From Volvariella volvacea V23 (Eukaryota; Basidiomycota; Agaricomycetes; Agaricales; Pluteaceae): a DNA stretch of 64,000 nucleotides. Location: the NCBI GenBank assembly GCA_000349905.1, contig KB722747.1, positions 413,167-477,166 on the forward strand. Direction: 5' to 3'. The notes beneath the pieces were generated by a model. The model was given only the letters and a program-made list of their open reading frames with translations. It made no database searches and was not told the DNA's origin. A program made the position numbers and the translations under genes. Each line of letters starts with the position of its first letter. Position 1 is the stretch's first letter. Positions 11,424-23,080 of this stretch are shown here, piece after piece.

Positions 11424-14400
11424 ATGGCAACAGGCTCTTCGGGACCGTCTTCATCGTCCGCGGCGCCTATCTCAACCCAAAATCAAAACCCTGCAACCTC
11501 TTCATCGTCTTCAACTTCAACGTCAAAGCTGCCCACGAAACTTACGTCAGAAACGTTCGACGACTACTATGCCGCTCTGCAATCCCTGGCGCTCAACTCG
11601 ACGCGTACAGCTTTGAAGCTGCCCTCTGATATCGGGTTCCACAAGTCGCTGAGTTCCGAGTATGCGCGCAGCTCGGAGAAGGTGGAAGGAAGGCTGTTGG
11701 AGCTGACGAATAGGCTTTTGAGCTTGGTCGAGAGCGATCCTGGTTCGACCAGTAATGTGAGGTATGGGAAGGGCAAGGAGAAGCTGCAGAGCGAGGAGGA
11801 TGTTGTGGATCAGTTTAAGGCTGTGGTTGTTGATTCTACGGACCAGTTGCTGGAGAAAACGGTCAGTTTGTTGTTTGATGGAAAAGTGGGACGGAAAGTG
11901 CTGAGGCGGTTTACGTTTCTTGCCTAGGATATATGCCTGGACAACGTTTTGGGCAAGGTCAAGCCCGTCGCTGTTTCTATTAACCCAGTAGTGGTTAAGC
12001 AGAATGTGGGTTGTCTTGTTGCTTCTCTACTCGGTTGCTTATCCTGATCCCATGGCGAACCCTCCTTTGTTCATGCACCTGCCTTGCTCGACTCCGCATA
12101 TCATGATACTATAGGCACCAAAACCTGGGATGAATAAAGGTCGCCTAGATCCGATACTCCAACACGCTTCACACATTGCGAAACCGCAGCTATCGTTCGT
12201 AACTCAGGCTGACAACTCTGACGAACCTTGGATACCTGGATTGAGGCACAAATATCACGCCAAAGTTCCGTTGGGATACAATTACCGTGACCTGGAAGAT
12301 GGGGAGAGAAGTCTTGAGAATGACGAGACAAAGCTACAGTGAGTGTTCCACGTAAACTCAGTAATGGGCCTTCAGGTGTTGATACAATTGATAGGACTAC
12401 GCATCCGTACTACTACGAACTCACGCATCTAAACTATCCCGCTCACATCTTTCAACCGCCTTCAGCGTCCTCGTCTATACAATCCCCAGGCACGCATACG
12501 CTCGCTTCCAGACCGCTCAACATGATCACCACGCCCTCTGCCCTTCAGCAAATGATCACCAAACTGAAAACCCAGAAAGAAATAGCCATTGATCTGGAAT
12601 GGCATGGATATAGAAGTTATCGTGGGTTTTTGTGTTTGATGCAGCTCAGTACGAGGGATGAGGATTGGATTGTGGATTTGATTGAGCTGAGGAAGATTAA
12701 AGGTGGAATAGACGAGATTGAGAGTTTGGGAGAGGTGTTTGCTGATCCGGAGATTGTGAAGGTAGGATTTTCTCCCACTGGCGTCAAAACATCGGCTAAT
12801 TAAATTCCACTGTAGGTGCTGCATGGAGCAGATAGCGATATTATTTGGCTGCAACAAGATTTCAACCTGTATATTGTCAACATGTTTGATACGTATCAAG
12901 CATCGAAGATACTTGGTATGCCCCTGATCTCCATGAATTTTGCTATATCCTAACATGCCAATAGATTTCCCTCGTCATGGCCTTGCTCACCTTCTCGAAA
13001 TATATTGCGACTTCATCCCAGATAAAAGATACCAGCAAGCTGATTGGCGTATACGGTATGCTTCCTATTCTTACACTTCCTCTCCGATTCTAATTAGTAA
13101 TTCCAGACCACTACCAGAAGAGATGCTGCAATACGCGCGTTCAGACACGCACTTCCTATTGTACATATACGATCAGCTCCGAAACGCTCTCATAGATCGT
13201 GCATTATCCACTTCATCAAGAAATTCACCTAAATCGCCCATCTCGCCTGGTTCTGGCTCAGGCTCCGAAAGTGACGCTGATCAAGATCAAAACCAGTCCA
13301 CCGGCACACCAACGCGTAAGCGGAAATCACCTAAAATTTCACAGCTCCTGCATCAACAGCAAAAGCAACAGTACGACAAGCGTGAGGGTTTGATTCGACA
13401 GGTCTTAGCGAAGAGTGCGGAGACGTGTTTGAAGGTTTATACGAAGGAGTGTTATGATAATGGAGGTAGCGGGAAAGATGGATGGGATACGCTCGCGAGG
13501 AAGTGGAATAAGCCTGGGTTTATGGCTAGGGACATTGTTCCTGAAGGTTCGATGGGAACAGTGATGAAGATGCAGCGGGATGTATATGTTGCTGTGCATG
13601 AATGGAGGGATAAAATTGCGAGAGAGGAAGATGAAAGCACAAGGCAAGTCGATTTTGTTCGTTCACCCTGCCTTGATTCTTGCTTCTGACTATTACGTGT
13701 AGATATGTCCTGCCGAATCACTTCTTGTTTATGTTGGCGGAGAGACCGCCGGCTGAGATGAGCGCTTTGTTGATGCTGTTCAACTCCGTACCGCCCGTTG
13801 TGAAGCGGAGGGCGAAGGAGTTGTTGGAGGTCGTTAGAGGTGTTGTCAAGCGAAGTTTAAGTTCTGCTCAAGCACAAACCCAAGCCACCACGGGTGGGGA
13901 TGTTGTAATGAAGGACGGTGGTGGTCGAACACAAGCCCAGGCTATGGCGACAAATGCGGATGCGAAAGTTTCCGGACAACCGGAGAGTGAAACGAAGATG
14001 GAGGTGGAAGTGAAAAGTCTGAAGGTTAAAAGGGATTTGTGGTCTTATCGTTATCGTCCTGATATAAACAGTGAGTTCCCCGTCCCATCGTGTTTCCCTT
14101 TCTAGTATATAGGCTTTTTACGGCCGTCGTGGTTTTCGTATCTGCTCGTGCTCTCGTCATGTTCGTGGATGTGATTTAGACATTCATATCCGTATCTTCT
14201 CACACGTTATCTCAACCTACTCACGGCCTCCATCCCTTTGTTCCCTTACCTCCAGCTTCACCCTCAATATCCACTTCAAACGAGTCCACATCAATTATAT
14301 CCGATACAAACATCCCTGTCTCTACCTTATCAAATCACCCCCAAATCCACGCTGAAATTCAAACCCAAACCCAAACTCGAAATCAAAACGGGCGAGGCAA

Positions 14401-15727
14401 CCTCGTGGCGAGCTCCTCGTCGTTGTTCGGACCGAATCCGAAATTGAGTCTGAGTGGGGGTTCGAGTGGTCAACGGGAGGACGATCAGGGTCAGACGCTG
14501 CAATCGCTGAATGAGAAAGGGGGTGGAAGCTCGTTGAAGAGCGCGAATAGTAGCCTATTTGGTAATACCATAGGACCTGCGAGAAATAATCACGGGGCGA
14601 GCGATCAAAATGAGGGTGAGGACCTCAAAGATATTGGTGCTTTGTTTGGGAGGAAGAGAAGGGGGCCGTTTGGGGTGAATCCGATTTGGGTATGTTCATT
14701 CTTTCTGCTTGTTGTTTCGTTCTGTATCTTCTGGAGGGTTGGTCGATCCTGGGATGAGATGACTCATTTCAAATGTTCTGGCCATTTCTCTGATAGACTG
14801 GCTTGCTGAATTGCATATTATCACGCGCATATAGGCAGCTAGCGACATCGCATCGCGCTCAACCAACGTCTTGGACGATAGTACCGATATAAGACTGGAG
14901 AGGTTCAAGGACCTTGTGAGCAGAATACATAGCACGCTCGTTATTGCGCCTTCTGCCAATGCATCAGGGCTGGTCACGGTGGGTCAACTTTCTCATTCGC
15001 GGCACGATTATCACGTTGAGTTGTTGAAAGGTTAATTCAACTACAACTATAAAGAAGACTACTATAGCCACAAGCAACCCTGCAAATGCTCTTATAGACG
15101 CTCCTAACGCTCATACATCCGCGGACGATCAGGTTCTGGAGCAAATCGAAGTGCCTTTCATACCTTCATCGCAGCGTAAAACCAAACGAGAGGTCGTCGA
15201 AGATGATTCCATCGTGGTTGTAGGCCAGCCTAAACAGAAAAAAAGGAAGAGAGCTAAATTGCCGATATCGGAGTTGGGTGGTGTTTCAACTTTGGCTACG
15301 GCTGCAGGAGAGTTGATTGGTGGAACGGGGGAAGGTGATAAGGGTGTTAATGGCGATACTGGTGACGCGAATGAGGGCAGTGGAAAGAGTTCGGGAGCAG
15401 CTTCAGGTGATGAGCCGGCGTTTGACTTTGCACAAGTGCCGAATATTTTGGATGGTAATCCCGGCCTTGAGGCGGAAGAGGAGGATGCGAGAAAATCGAA
15501 GAAGAAAAAGCAGAATAAAGATAGAGGTACGAAATCTCGTCCCTTAACATACCTCTCCCCTTTCCTCATCCCCTCTTCCTAAATCTTCCGGATTTTGGTT
15601 TTGATTCGCGTATCGTTAACCTTTGCTTTTCATAGGTACTGGACACTTCTACGGTGACTTCCCAGCACCGCCGAAAGCTCGCAGTGAGCTTAAAAGTGGA
15701 AATCAGTCGCATACATTTAGAAAGTAA
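11424..15727 (+). CDS. RRP6: Exosome complex exonuclease RRP6 (EXOSC10 homologue)
   Basis: Nuclear exosome 3'-5' exoribonuclease that trims rRNA, snoRNA and aberrant transcripts. Multi-exon gene starting [14 protein letters not shown] at 11424. An N-terminal PMC2NT-like region ([20 protein letters not shown]) is followed by the DEDD-Y nuclease: [20 protein letters not shown] (exonuclease I), [16 protein letters not shown] across an intron at 12763 (II), and [14 protein letters not shown] with the catalytic Tyr (III). An HRDC domain follows ([15 protein letters not shown], then [15 protein letters not shown] across an intron). A low-complexity tail continues through FGVNPIW and ends [20 protein letters not shown] with the stop at 15725-15727. 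The DLE-H-H seen in yeast is DLE-W-H here; the metal-binding Asp and Glu remain. All catalytic residues I could locate are present, so the enzyme should be active. Confidence 0.92.
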
Positions 15728-16843
15728 TCGTACGGGACGATTCGGAAAAGTATTCTATCCACACCGCGTTATCTCAGCACTCTACAATGCATATGAGGAG
15801 AGGGGTGCTTTCTTCTCCGTTTCGTTATCAACAACCGGGTGATATCTTGCCAGTTCGGCATTCCGGTCATCTTATGGATCTCATTTCGCTATCGCAGGAG
15901 TGCTCTCGGAGGAGTTGGGGGATTGCCTGAACTGGATACAGGCGAATCTTTAAAACGGCTGTTTAGTTCTACTGATTGATTCACCCTCAGAATCCTGGTC
16001 CCATTGGACTGCGGCATCCGTTCATTAACCTATCAAAATGTGCCTCCTGAGAGACGGGTGCGGGTCTTTGGCCTTGGCAAGTATGAAATTGAAGGAAAGG
16101 CCGAGGACTAGTATGGCATTGGGTAGTGAAGAAGCCGTAGTGATTGGTTGCCGGGTCTTGCAGTGAGAGAATGAAAATCTACAGGTTCTTCCGCAGCATC
16201 GCACTTATCATTGTCCGTTATTGGGCGATACGAGCCCATGCGGACCAGTAAATCAACGAGAGTGAACGTACCTTGATTATGGGCCATGACGACATCGCAG
16301 ATCTCGAATGGAAATCAGCAGTTGTCTATGGGTCGCTGGGATTTCCACCTGGGCCATGGGCACTAGGGTATGCACGGTAAGTTCTTCTGGGTAGGTGGTA
16401 GGTTTTCGAAGCTTGCACATGAAAGCTCCGCGATCGCGTGCACCGCCAAGAGCCGTGTAGGTGTACCTCATCAATACGTCAGGTGAGAAGAAGTAGGACG
16501 CACTCCGATTCGCGCTCACCAATTGAGGTAAGTATGCCTCCTCGCGCCTTCCAACTTCATCCTATCCGCTACTCGTTTTCAAAACACCAGTTGCAGGAGT
16601 TTCGAATTGAGTTAGCCAAGACATGGGCGAAGAAAGCAAGATTACTGGTGAAACCTCCAGGCTGCACTAGCGATCTGGTATGCCGGTAAGCTAGAAGATT
16701 TTTGCTCCCTAAATTATTCTAGTTTGGCCTATATTATCCTGTTGCCCACAGAAAGCATCCTCCATCATCCAAGGGCAGGTGTCGTCTTCCTCGTCTCTCC
16801 TTTGTTTTCATCTTTTCCTTTCCTACCTCAATTCCCCTTCTCA
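15728..16843. other. Intergenic between RRP6 and the MFS gene
   Basis: About 1.1 kb, mixed composition, with only short frames. The last 100 bases (about 16750-16843) are pyrimidine-rich, as expected for the transcription start region of the downstream transporter gene. No additional gene is supported. Confidence 0.4.
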
Positions 16844-19270
16844 ATGTCCCCAGTACCTCTGGAGCGACAATCCACGATTATGCCCAGCATAGACAGTCAG
16901 TTTGCCACCCCCAAAACCTCTGTCGAGGTTGTCAATGGCGACTTGACTATTAAATCCTCCACTGCCATGAATATCAAAACCATGGAGGCACAATCCCAAG
17001 AAACTGGGGGCTTTGTGGATATTGAGCACATCCCTGTGGTTGACGACCCCCGAAAATGGTCGAGCCTTCGTAAAGTACGTCATCCAGACTTGTTCGCACC
17101 TATAGTATTTCCATTGATCTTCACTCCTGTAGCACTTTACACTGGTGTTGATCGCATCTGCTTCCATGATTTCCGGTCTTGCAAACAGCATTGAGAATCG
17201 TGAGTCAGCCACCTGTTAGCATTTCGATAACTCATGACCCTTGTTAGCCGCTGCTCAAGACATAATCTCTCAACTAAATGCGACCAGCAGCCAGTTCAGC
17301 TTAACCCTTTCGCTGTTCATCCTCCTACACGGCGTGTTGTCTTTTTTCTGGAGCTCAATCAGCGAAATCAAGGGCAGGAAGGTGAGTTTCAGTGTCGCTA
17401 TGCGATGGCCCTAAAAATGAAGCAATCTCTGTTGACCTAGGTTGTATACATCATATCTTTGCTCCTCTTTACAATTGCATCGGTCGTGGCTAGTCTGAGC
17501 CAGAGCATATACCTGTAGGTTTCCTACTGCTGTACTGATGCCTTGATCATTCATTTACTATCTTTGGGCTCAGATTGATTGGGTGTCGATGCTTCCAAGC
17601 GATTGGGTTCGTGTTGTCTCGTTTCCTCATTGTAGGTATTGAATTAACCTGGCTTTTTTCGTAGGTCTAGCGCAGTCATAAACCTTGGTGCGGCGACATT
17701 GGCGGACATTTTCGAGCCTGCTGAGAGAGGAACTAAAGTAAGCCCCAGGGTATCTCTGGCAGTGACTGGACTTCATATTATTTCGATATGTAGATGGGCA
17801 TTTATTACGTTGCACCTCAACTTGGTCCCGTAAGTCGGGGTCAGGAGCCCTCCGAGTGTTCCTCGCTTGAGCTTATCTTATTCGACAGGCACTTGGACCG
17901 GTCTTTGGTGGGGTTCTCACGTTCGCTTTTACTTGGCGCGCATCCTTCTGGTTCCTTTCGTTCTTGGGAGGGATATGTACATTCCTATTCGTGTTCTGCT
18001 TTAGAGATTCCTACCGGCGAGAGCGGAGTCTCATATACCAGGGCATCGTAAGAAAGCGGCTCCTTGACCTTCGGAAGCGACAGGAACATGAATCCAAGGA
18101 AGGAAAGAACGATGTAGATCTGCATGACATCAGGCTCACGTTCAAAGATGCATTTCATATCAAAGCGCAAATTATTGTCTTGCGCAGATGGAATAATTTA
18201 ATTATTCTGGTGTCTTCCGGTGAGTCGAAACCTCGGTCCTAGTTGAAAGCGACCCGACTATTTTAGCGTTGCAATTTACCTTCGGCTTTCTATTGAGCTA
18301 TACTACGTCTCGTGCCCTCAGCAGAGACTACGACTATGGGTCGATGCACATTGGGCTGATCCTACTTTCGTTTGGATTCGGTGAGCACGCCGACTTCGTT
18401 AACCTCCACATCATAATTTAATCCCCTCTGAACTTTTGGAATAGGATGCGTCGTTGGCAGCTTAGCCGGAGGTCGGTGGTCCGATCGAGAGCTTGCTCAA
18501 TTGAGACGGGCCAATGGCGGCGTTTGCTACCCTGAGGTACATATCTCGTCGATTTACTCTATCGCATCTTATAAGCTAATGCGGAGCCACGCGATTGCTG
18601 TTTATTAGATGCGTCTGAGGAGCACATGGCTCGGTGCCTTATTTCTTCCGCCATGCATTGTTGGCTTAGGGTGGGCCTGCCAGATGAAGCTCCATCCAGC
18701 TGTCATCTCTGTCCTACTCTTCTTGTGTGGATTCTTTTCCATGTGAGTCCCCTGTGGCTGATCATCGATGGACAGGCGCTGATCGCTACACCTTCGGTGT
18801 CCTGTGAGTAGCTGGCAGTATGCTAGTACCTTGGCCTATTTTGTGGATGCCAACGTCGGGCGTTCATCGTCTGCCATCGCCGCCAATAGCTTCTTTAGAG
18901 GAGTCTCGGCCTTTGTAGCAACTGAGGTGGGCGTCCCATTGCAGGTGGGTTAGAGTTTACTGCCTTCATTTCTACTTACGACTGAAGTCATTACTCACAG
19001 GACAAGCTTGGAAACGGTATGCATGTACTTATACACCTTTCGATATGTTGGCTCATGACCTTTAATTGTATAGGCTGGCTCGGTGTGATTTGGGCATTAG
19101 CTATGACGTTTAGCTCTCTCCTTGTGTTCACTGTTTACATGAAAGGGAGAGGTTGGAGGTCTGTTGCAGAGGAACGCGAGGCCCAGGCTTACGAACCGGA
19201 GAGCCCGCCCAGAACCTCGCCCCAATCTGCTTCAATTCACAGCACTGAAACGGATGCAACTGCAGCATAG
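16844..19270 (+). CDS. DHA1-family MFS transporter (Qdr/Dtr1-like)
   Basis: A 12-helix drug:H+ antiporter expected in the plasma membrane, built from about a dozen exons. The start MSPVPLERQSTIMPSID at 16844 follows a pyrimidine-rich leader; an in-frame ATG lies further upstream at 16724. Order of parts: acidic N-tail ending DDPRKWSSLRK; first helix HFTLVLIASASMISGLANSI; SSISEIKGRK as loop 2-3 motif A; GCRCFQAIG; the antiporter-type loop EPAERGTKMGIYYVAPQLGP with motif C after ALGPVFGG; a central cytosolic loop with RDSYRRERSLIYQ; GGRWSDRELAQLRR in loop 8-9; FVDANVGRSSSAIAANSFFR; and a last helix before the hydrophilic tail ending STETDATAA. It is a paralogue of the truncated transporter at 1-404. 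Substrate unknown; candidates are toxicants or polyamines. All visible junctions are GT...AG. Confidence 0.85.
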
Positions 19271-19844
19271 CCGAGAAGCCCTGCTGCAGAGGCGAGGGGG
19301 AGGAAGTGATCCTCGCATATTATCAGGAGTTGGGTACCTGCTCTTTGGACCATTGGTGTTGGGGACCTTTCTTACATCAAATCCTCCTGAGCCTACTTAC
19401 ACTGTACCATCAACATTGTAGGTCCCCAATTGAGTTTGCTAATGCAAACTATTGTTCCCCTAGCCCTCATACACTGAAATAACACCAGTTGTATCGTCAT
19501 TTCATCAGGTATTCCCTTCGAATTTACTGGCACCACTCAACGTAAATTCTTCCAGTAACTTGGCTAATTTTGGAGCAACAGAAAGAATGTTTACACTGGT
19601 GAATTGATACCCGCGCAGACTAACGAGCCTTCATGCCACGGCAACTGCTAGCTCGGCGATACAACAGATTAAGTGATGCGTGGCATAAGCTGATAGCGAA
19701 CGTAAGGAAAGAGGAAACTACTAATGAATTATTGCTTAGATCAAAGCAGCGTATAATAGACGCAATGGCACGGCCGCCGCAACCGTCGCTGAAGCTAGCT
19801 GTGCTCATTGAGATCCAAATAAGCGCATGGTTACAGCATTCAAT
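19271..19844. other. Intergenic between the MFS gene and repeat copy A
   Basis: About 570 bases without a supported gene. Its right edge, near 19845, is where alignment with the second repeat copy fades. Confidence 0.35.
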
Positions 19845-19956
19845 TGGCGACTCAAGTCTATGTTACCGCGGGTGCTGGCACTGAAGGTCTTCCCCTCGAG
19901 TTCTGCCAGCCAACGACTTGGACGACCGCACCGCTCACCGGTAAGCCATCCACCTT

Positions 19957-20075
19957 GATGACGCGTTTTGAAGAGGTATTAATCATATGCTAGATTCAGC
20001 TTGAATAACACCTTCAAAACGCGTCATAAGCGAGAGAGAGGCCTTCAAAATGACGTGTTTTGAACGTCTCTACGT
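19957..20075 (+). promoter_or_regulatory. ACGCGT (MCB-like) cluster with inverted symmetry, copy A
   Basis: ACGCGT occurs at 19961-19966 in tgacgcgttttgaagagg and again, inverted, at 20019-20024 in ccttcaaaacgcgtcat. A third, diverged site (gacgtgttttgaac) lies near 20052. ACGCGT is the MluI cell-cycle box bound by MBF-type factors in yeasts; whether it acts so here is inference. The sites sit 100-160 bases before the TATA-like box. Confidence 0.45.
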
Positions 20076-20120
20076 CATATCGTTTCTCAGCTCACTATCT
20101 CGCCAGCCACCAAATTTGCC

Positions 20121-20127
20121 TATAAAA
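20121..20127 (+). promoter_or_regulatory. TATA-like box in repeat copy A
   Basis: tataaaa preceded by tttgcc and followed by a pyrimidine-rich stretch (ctcagctctcttaacttc). It is conserved in copy B at 54181-54187, which supports a real core promoter. Confidence 0.45.
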
Positions 20128-20325
20128 TCCTGCTCAGGATCGCCTTTCTGTCCTCAGCTCTCTTAACTTCTTCCATCTCCTCTCTTCTCAATCGCTCCCT
20201 TCCTTTGCCGGCTTCGGAGATTCTCCGAATATGAACTCATCGTGCGTTGGGCGGGGCTAACCACCCTAGTCGGCGTGCATATTGGCGTGGTATTGTTCCC
20301 AAGGGCAACCCATGACCACATTGTC

Positions 20326-20366
20326 GTCTATCCCTACCTCATGCCTCTCGCATGAGGAGGGTAGAC
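20326..20366 (+). other. Conserved hairpin in repeat copy A
   Basis: Arms gtctatccctacctcatg and catgaggagggtagac surround a 7-base loop (cctctcg), with one bulged or mismatched position. Copy B has the same 41 bases (53942-53982, opposite strand). It lies in the presumed transcript leader. The role is unknown; it could also fall inside an intron. Confidence 0.5.
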
Positions 20367-21832
20367 ATTGCAGTTGGCCTGAAGAGAAATGTGAGTAATT
20401 CATCTTGTTCCCCTTCCGCCTCGACCAACTAGTTTCCCAGAAAATATGTGCCAGAAAAGACGGTGTTTACTAGCCATCGTAAGTCGTTCATTTACTTGAC
20501 ATTGCGTATGTGCTAATAATACAGGTTCCAGATGCGTTGCTGTCCCTCTTGTTGTCAGCCAACCTTTCGTTTCCATCGTCATTAGGTCCTAACCATTGAT
20601 CACTTTAGGTACACCCCACAATGGCACCTCCTTCAGTTGGAAATGAATATATGGTGAGTGCTCACAGGCGACTCTATATGCGGGTTGTGAATGACCGCTT
20701 CTCCAGATATATACCAGTTCCTTTTCTACATATGGGGCTCTGTGCTCTCCATGCTCTCCACTTGGTCTCTATCACAGTGCCCGTGTATACCGGCGTGATA
20801 TGTCCTGTGGTGGTTCATCCTCTTTTTATCAGGCATTTGGGGCTCTGACCACGTGAACTCGGCCTCTGTCTAAGTGCCAGTATATACCGGCGTGACATGT
20901 CCAGTTGTGGTTCATCCTCTGCCTCGACATCGCTGAGACGTTTTATTGGATATATGTGACGACATCACTGGATTTAGCCACTTCCTTTATGGGTCATTTA
21001 TACTGGTGCGGTCTAATTTCCTACCAAGAGTCCTTGAAACAGTGTGTGTTCAATTCCTTCCCTCTTCTCATGGGTTATTGACGAATTCATACAGATCGGG
21101 ACTGTTGATGTAATGTCGACTACCTTGGGATGGCCAAGGTGAGTAATCGTGATGCATTGACCGATGTGAAGGGATGAAGGAAGCTTGCCAATAAACGAGC
21201 AACTTCCCGACCTTTATGTGTTTGCATGCTAACCCATCGCTTGCCTTGAGTATTCTAGGCAAATTGTAGTCGCTGCTACTGGATTGGAGGGGTTGCAATG
21301 AACGATGACAGGCTGACAGCACGTTGCTCACCATTAAGAGCACTCAAACTCAGAATCGAGGCGAGTCATTGGCGGCAGCTCGTCCTCTTCCACTGTACTC
21401 TATTATCTCAATTTCACAACATTCATTGAATATCATCCTCTCTCAACCCCGCAAAAGCCATTAAATATCCTCAACGCGCTTCAGTTCTCACATATCATGC
21501 ATCACCGACTTAATTACAACCAATTCACCACATTAGACTCTCAATCAATCGATTAAACGCACTCCCAACGCAACTCGCACCCTCCAATCCGACATTTTCC
21601 CCTTTTGATTTTTAGTCAACCTTCGTGAGTCTCATATTCCCCTCATTCGTTCAATTGACTCAATGTTCAGTGACGCAGTTGTCCAAATCCAACCTTTACG
21701 GATTATTACATGCCCGAAATCAACATTCTCGTCTATGCTGCCATTTCCATGAGCAAGCATCAATATCCATTCCCTTCATTTCTATCGCCAACTGTTCATC
21801 TACCGCTCACCCACCACCCAAACACCACATCG

Positions 21833-22140
21833 CACGTCCAATAAATCGAGACACAATTCAAACAAGTCCCAATGCTAAGACAAATGCATTATAAACATGA
21901 CCCATTCAACCCCCACCCACGTCTCATTCATCCATCCACAACTCACCCACCACCTGCACATTTAATCAAGCTAATCAAAACCGAATGTCTCACATCCAAT
22001 AAGTCGACAACATGATTCAAACGAGCGCCAATCCTATGGCAAATCCATTATAAATATGACCCATTCAACCCCATCCACGTTTCATTCATCCATCCACAAC
22101 TCACCCACCACCTGCACATTTAATCAAGCCAACAAAAACC
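21833..22140 (+). repeat. Diverged tandem repeat, unit about 158 bp, inside copy A
   Basis: The stretch from cacgtccaataaatcg (21833) recurs from cacatccaataagtcg (21991), with attcaaac, attataaa, atgacccattcaacccc and the run tcattcatccatccacaact matched in both units. A third, weaker unit precedes it. Copy B carries the same arrangement in reverse. Confidence 0.6.
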
Positions 22141-23080
22141 AAACTCAAACCCCAACCAAATATATCATACAACTACCCAATATTCCATGAAGCTTATTCC
22201 CAAAATATCAACCTCAACCTCTTTTTTCTTCGTCCACAAGCCACTTATTTCTCTTTTTTTCGCATTCTTCTTTTTTCCTCTCTTTATAATTTTCTTCTAC
22301 TTCTCTTAGTTTAGATTTTCCCTCTCTATTCCCTCATTTTTTCCCTTTTTCTTGTTCGTTACTTTAATTGCCCTTTCCCTCGTCCGTTGGTCCCAGCATC
22401 ATGCACCCAACCCATTCCATATCCCAAAGCGAGTCAAGTCTGACAAATCACACAACCTGTCAAAGCCTTCATTTCAAGTCCAGTTGATCAGGTGTGTTTA
22501 CTGCATAGCTACTTTATTCGTAGATGCTCACCGTTTGATTCAGTCTCTAATACAAACATATGAGTATACATCGATCATTTGGACCACTAGCAAGTGGGAA
22601 CTGGTCCAAGGCACCTCCTTTACCGGATGTGCCTCGGTGCCAACTGCGAACTTGTGGTCCTCAATCCGATGTTGCTCATTTGGGGTATGTACCAGCTTCA
22701 TTGAAATTGACGATGACCTCTGATGCCCTTTCATCAGCTCCGAATCGTATCAATGCTATTGGTCGAAAGTAGCATCGAAACAATCGTTCAGTAATTTCAC
22801 TCAGCATGGTCCTAACCACAGCACCACAAACGTCAATCAGTCGCATCAAAACAACTTTCCAGTGATCTGCTCATTCAGCATGGGCCCAACCTAATATTCG
22901 AAATCACTTCAACCGACTGTTTTCTTGACGACATTTTGTCTTCTCGACTTCATCACTCAATTCACCAAAATTACTTCATTCATCGGTTCGATGCACCTCC
23001 TTGCTTCACCATCCTCTAAACGTTATAACGGAGGCCTTTACGATTGAACTATACACGACATACAAAACTTGGACTCGTCA

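Larger units (their letters stand above)
19845..23080 (+). repeat. 3.2-kb interspersed repeat, copy A
   Basis: This block matches the reverse complement of 51221-54450 over its whole length, by eye mostly single-base differences with a few indels. The left edge aligns at gtgctggcactg and ACGCGT boxes. The right edge aligns at actatacacgacatacaa near 23050-23080. Along the + direction it holds an ACGCGT cluster, a TATA-like box at 20121, a pyrimidine-rich leader, a strong hairpin at 20326-20366, repeated GT...AG intron-like segments from 20390 to 21350, three diverged units of about 158 bp near 21.7-22.1 kb, and a long T/C-rich tract at 22150-22370. No transposase, reverse transcriptase or other known protein is visible. 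It looks gene-like, with promoter and introns, but no long conserved reading frame survives comparison of the two copies. No target-site duplication was found. Confidence 0.8.

Noticed and set aside
22352..22723. 123-codon frame in repeat copy A (MFVTLIALSLVRWSQHHAPN...)
   Set aside because: The same frame in copy B ends after about 70 codons at a TAG, and the region runs across likely intron signals. It is not kept as a protein gene.
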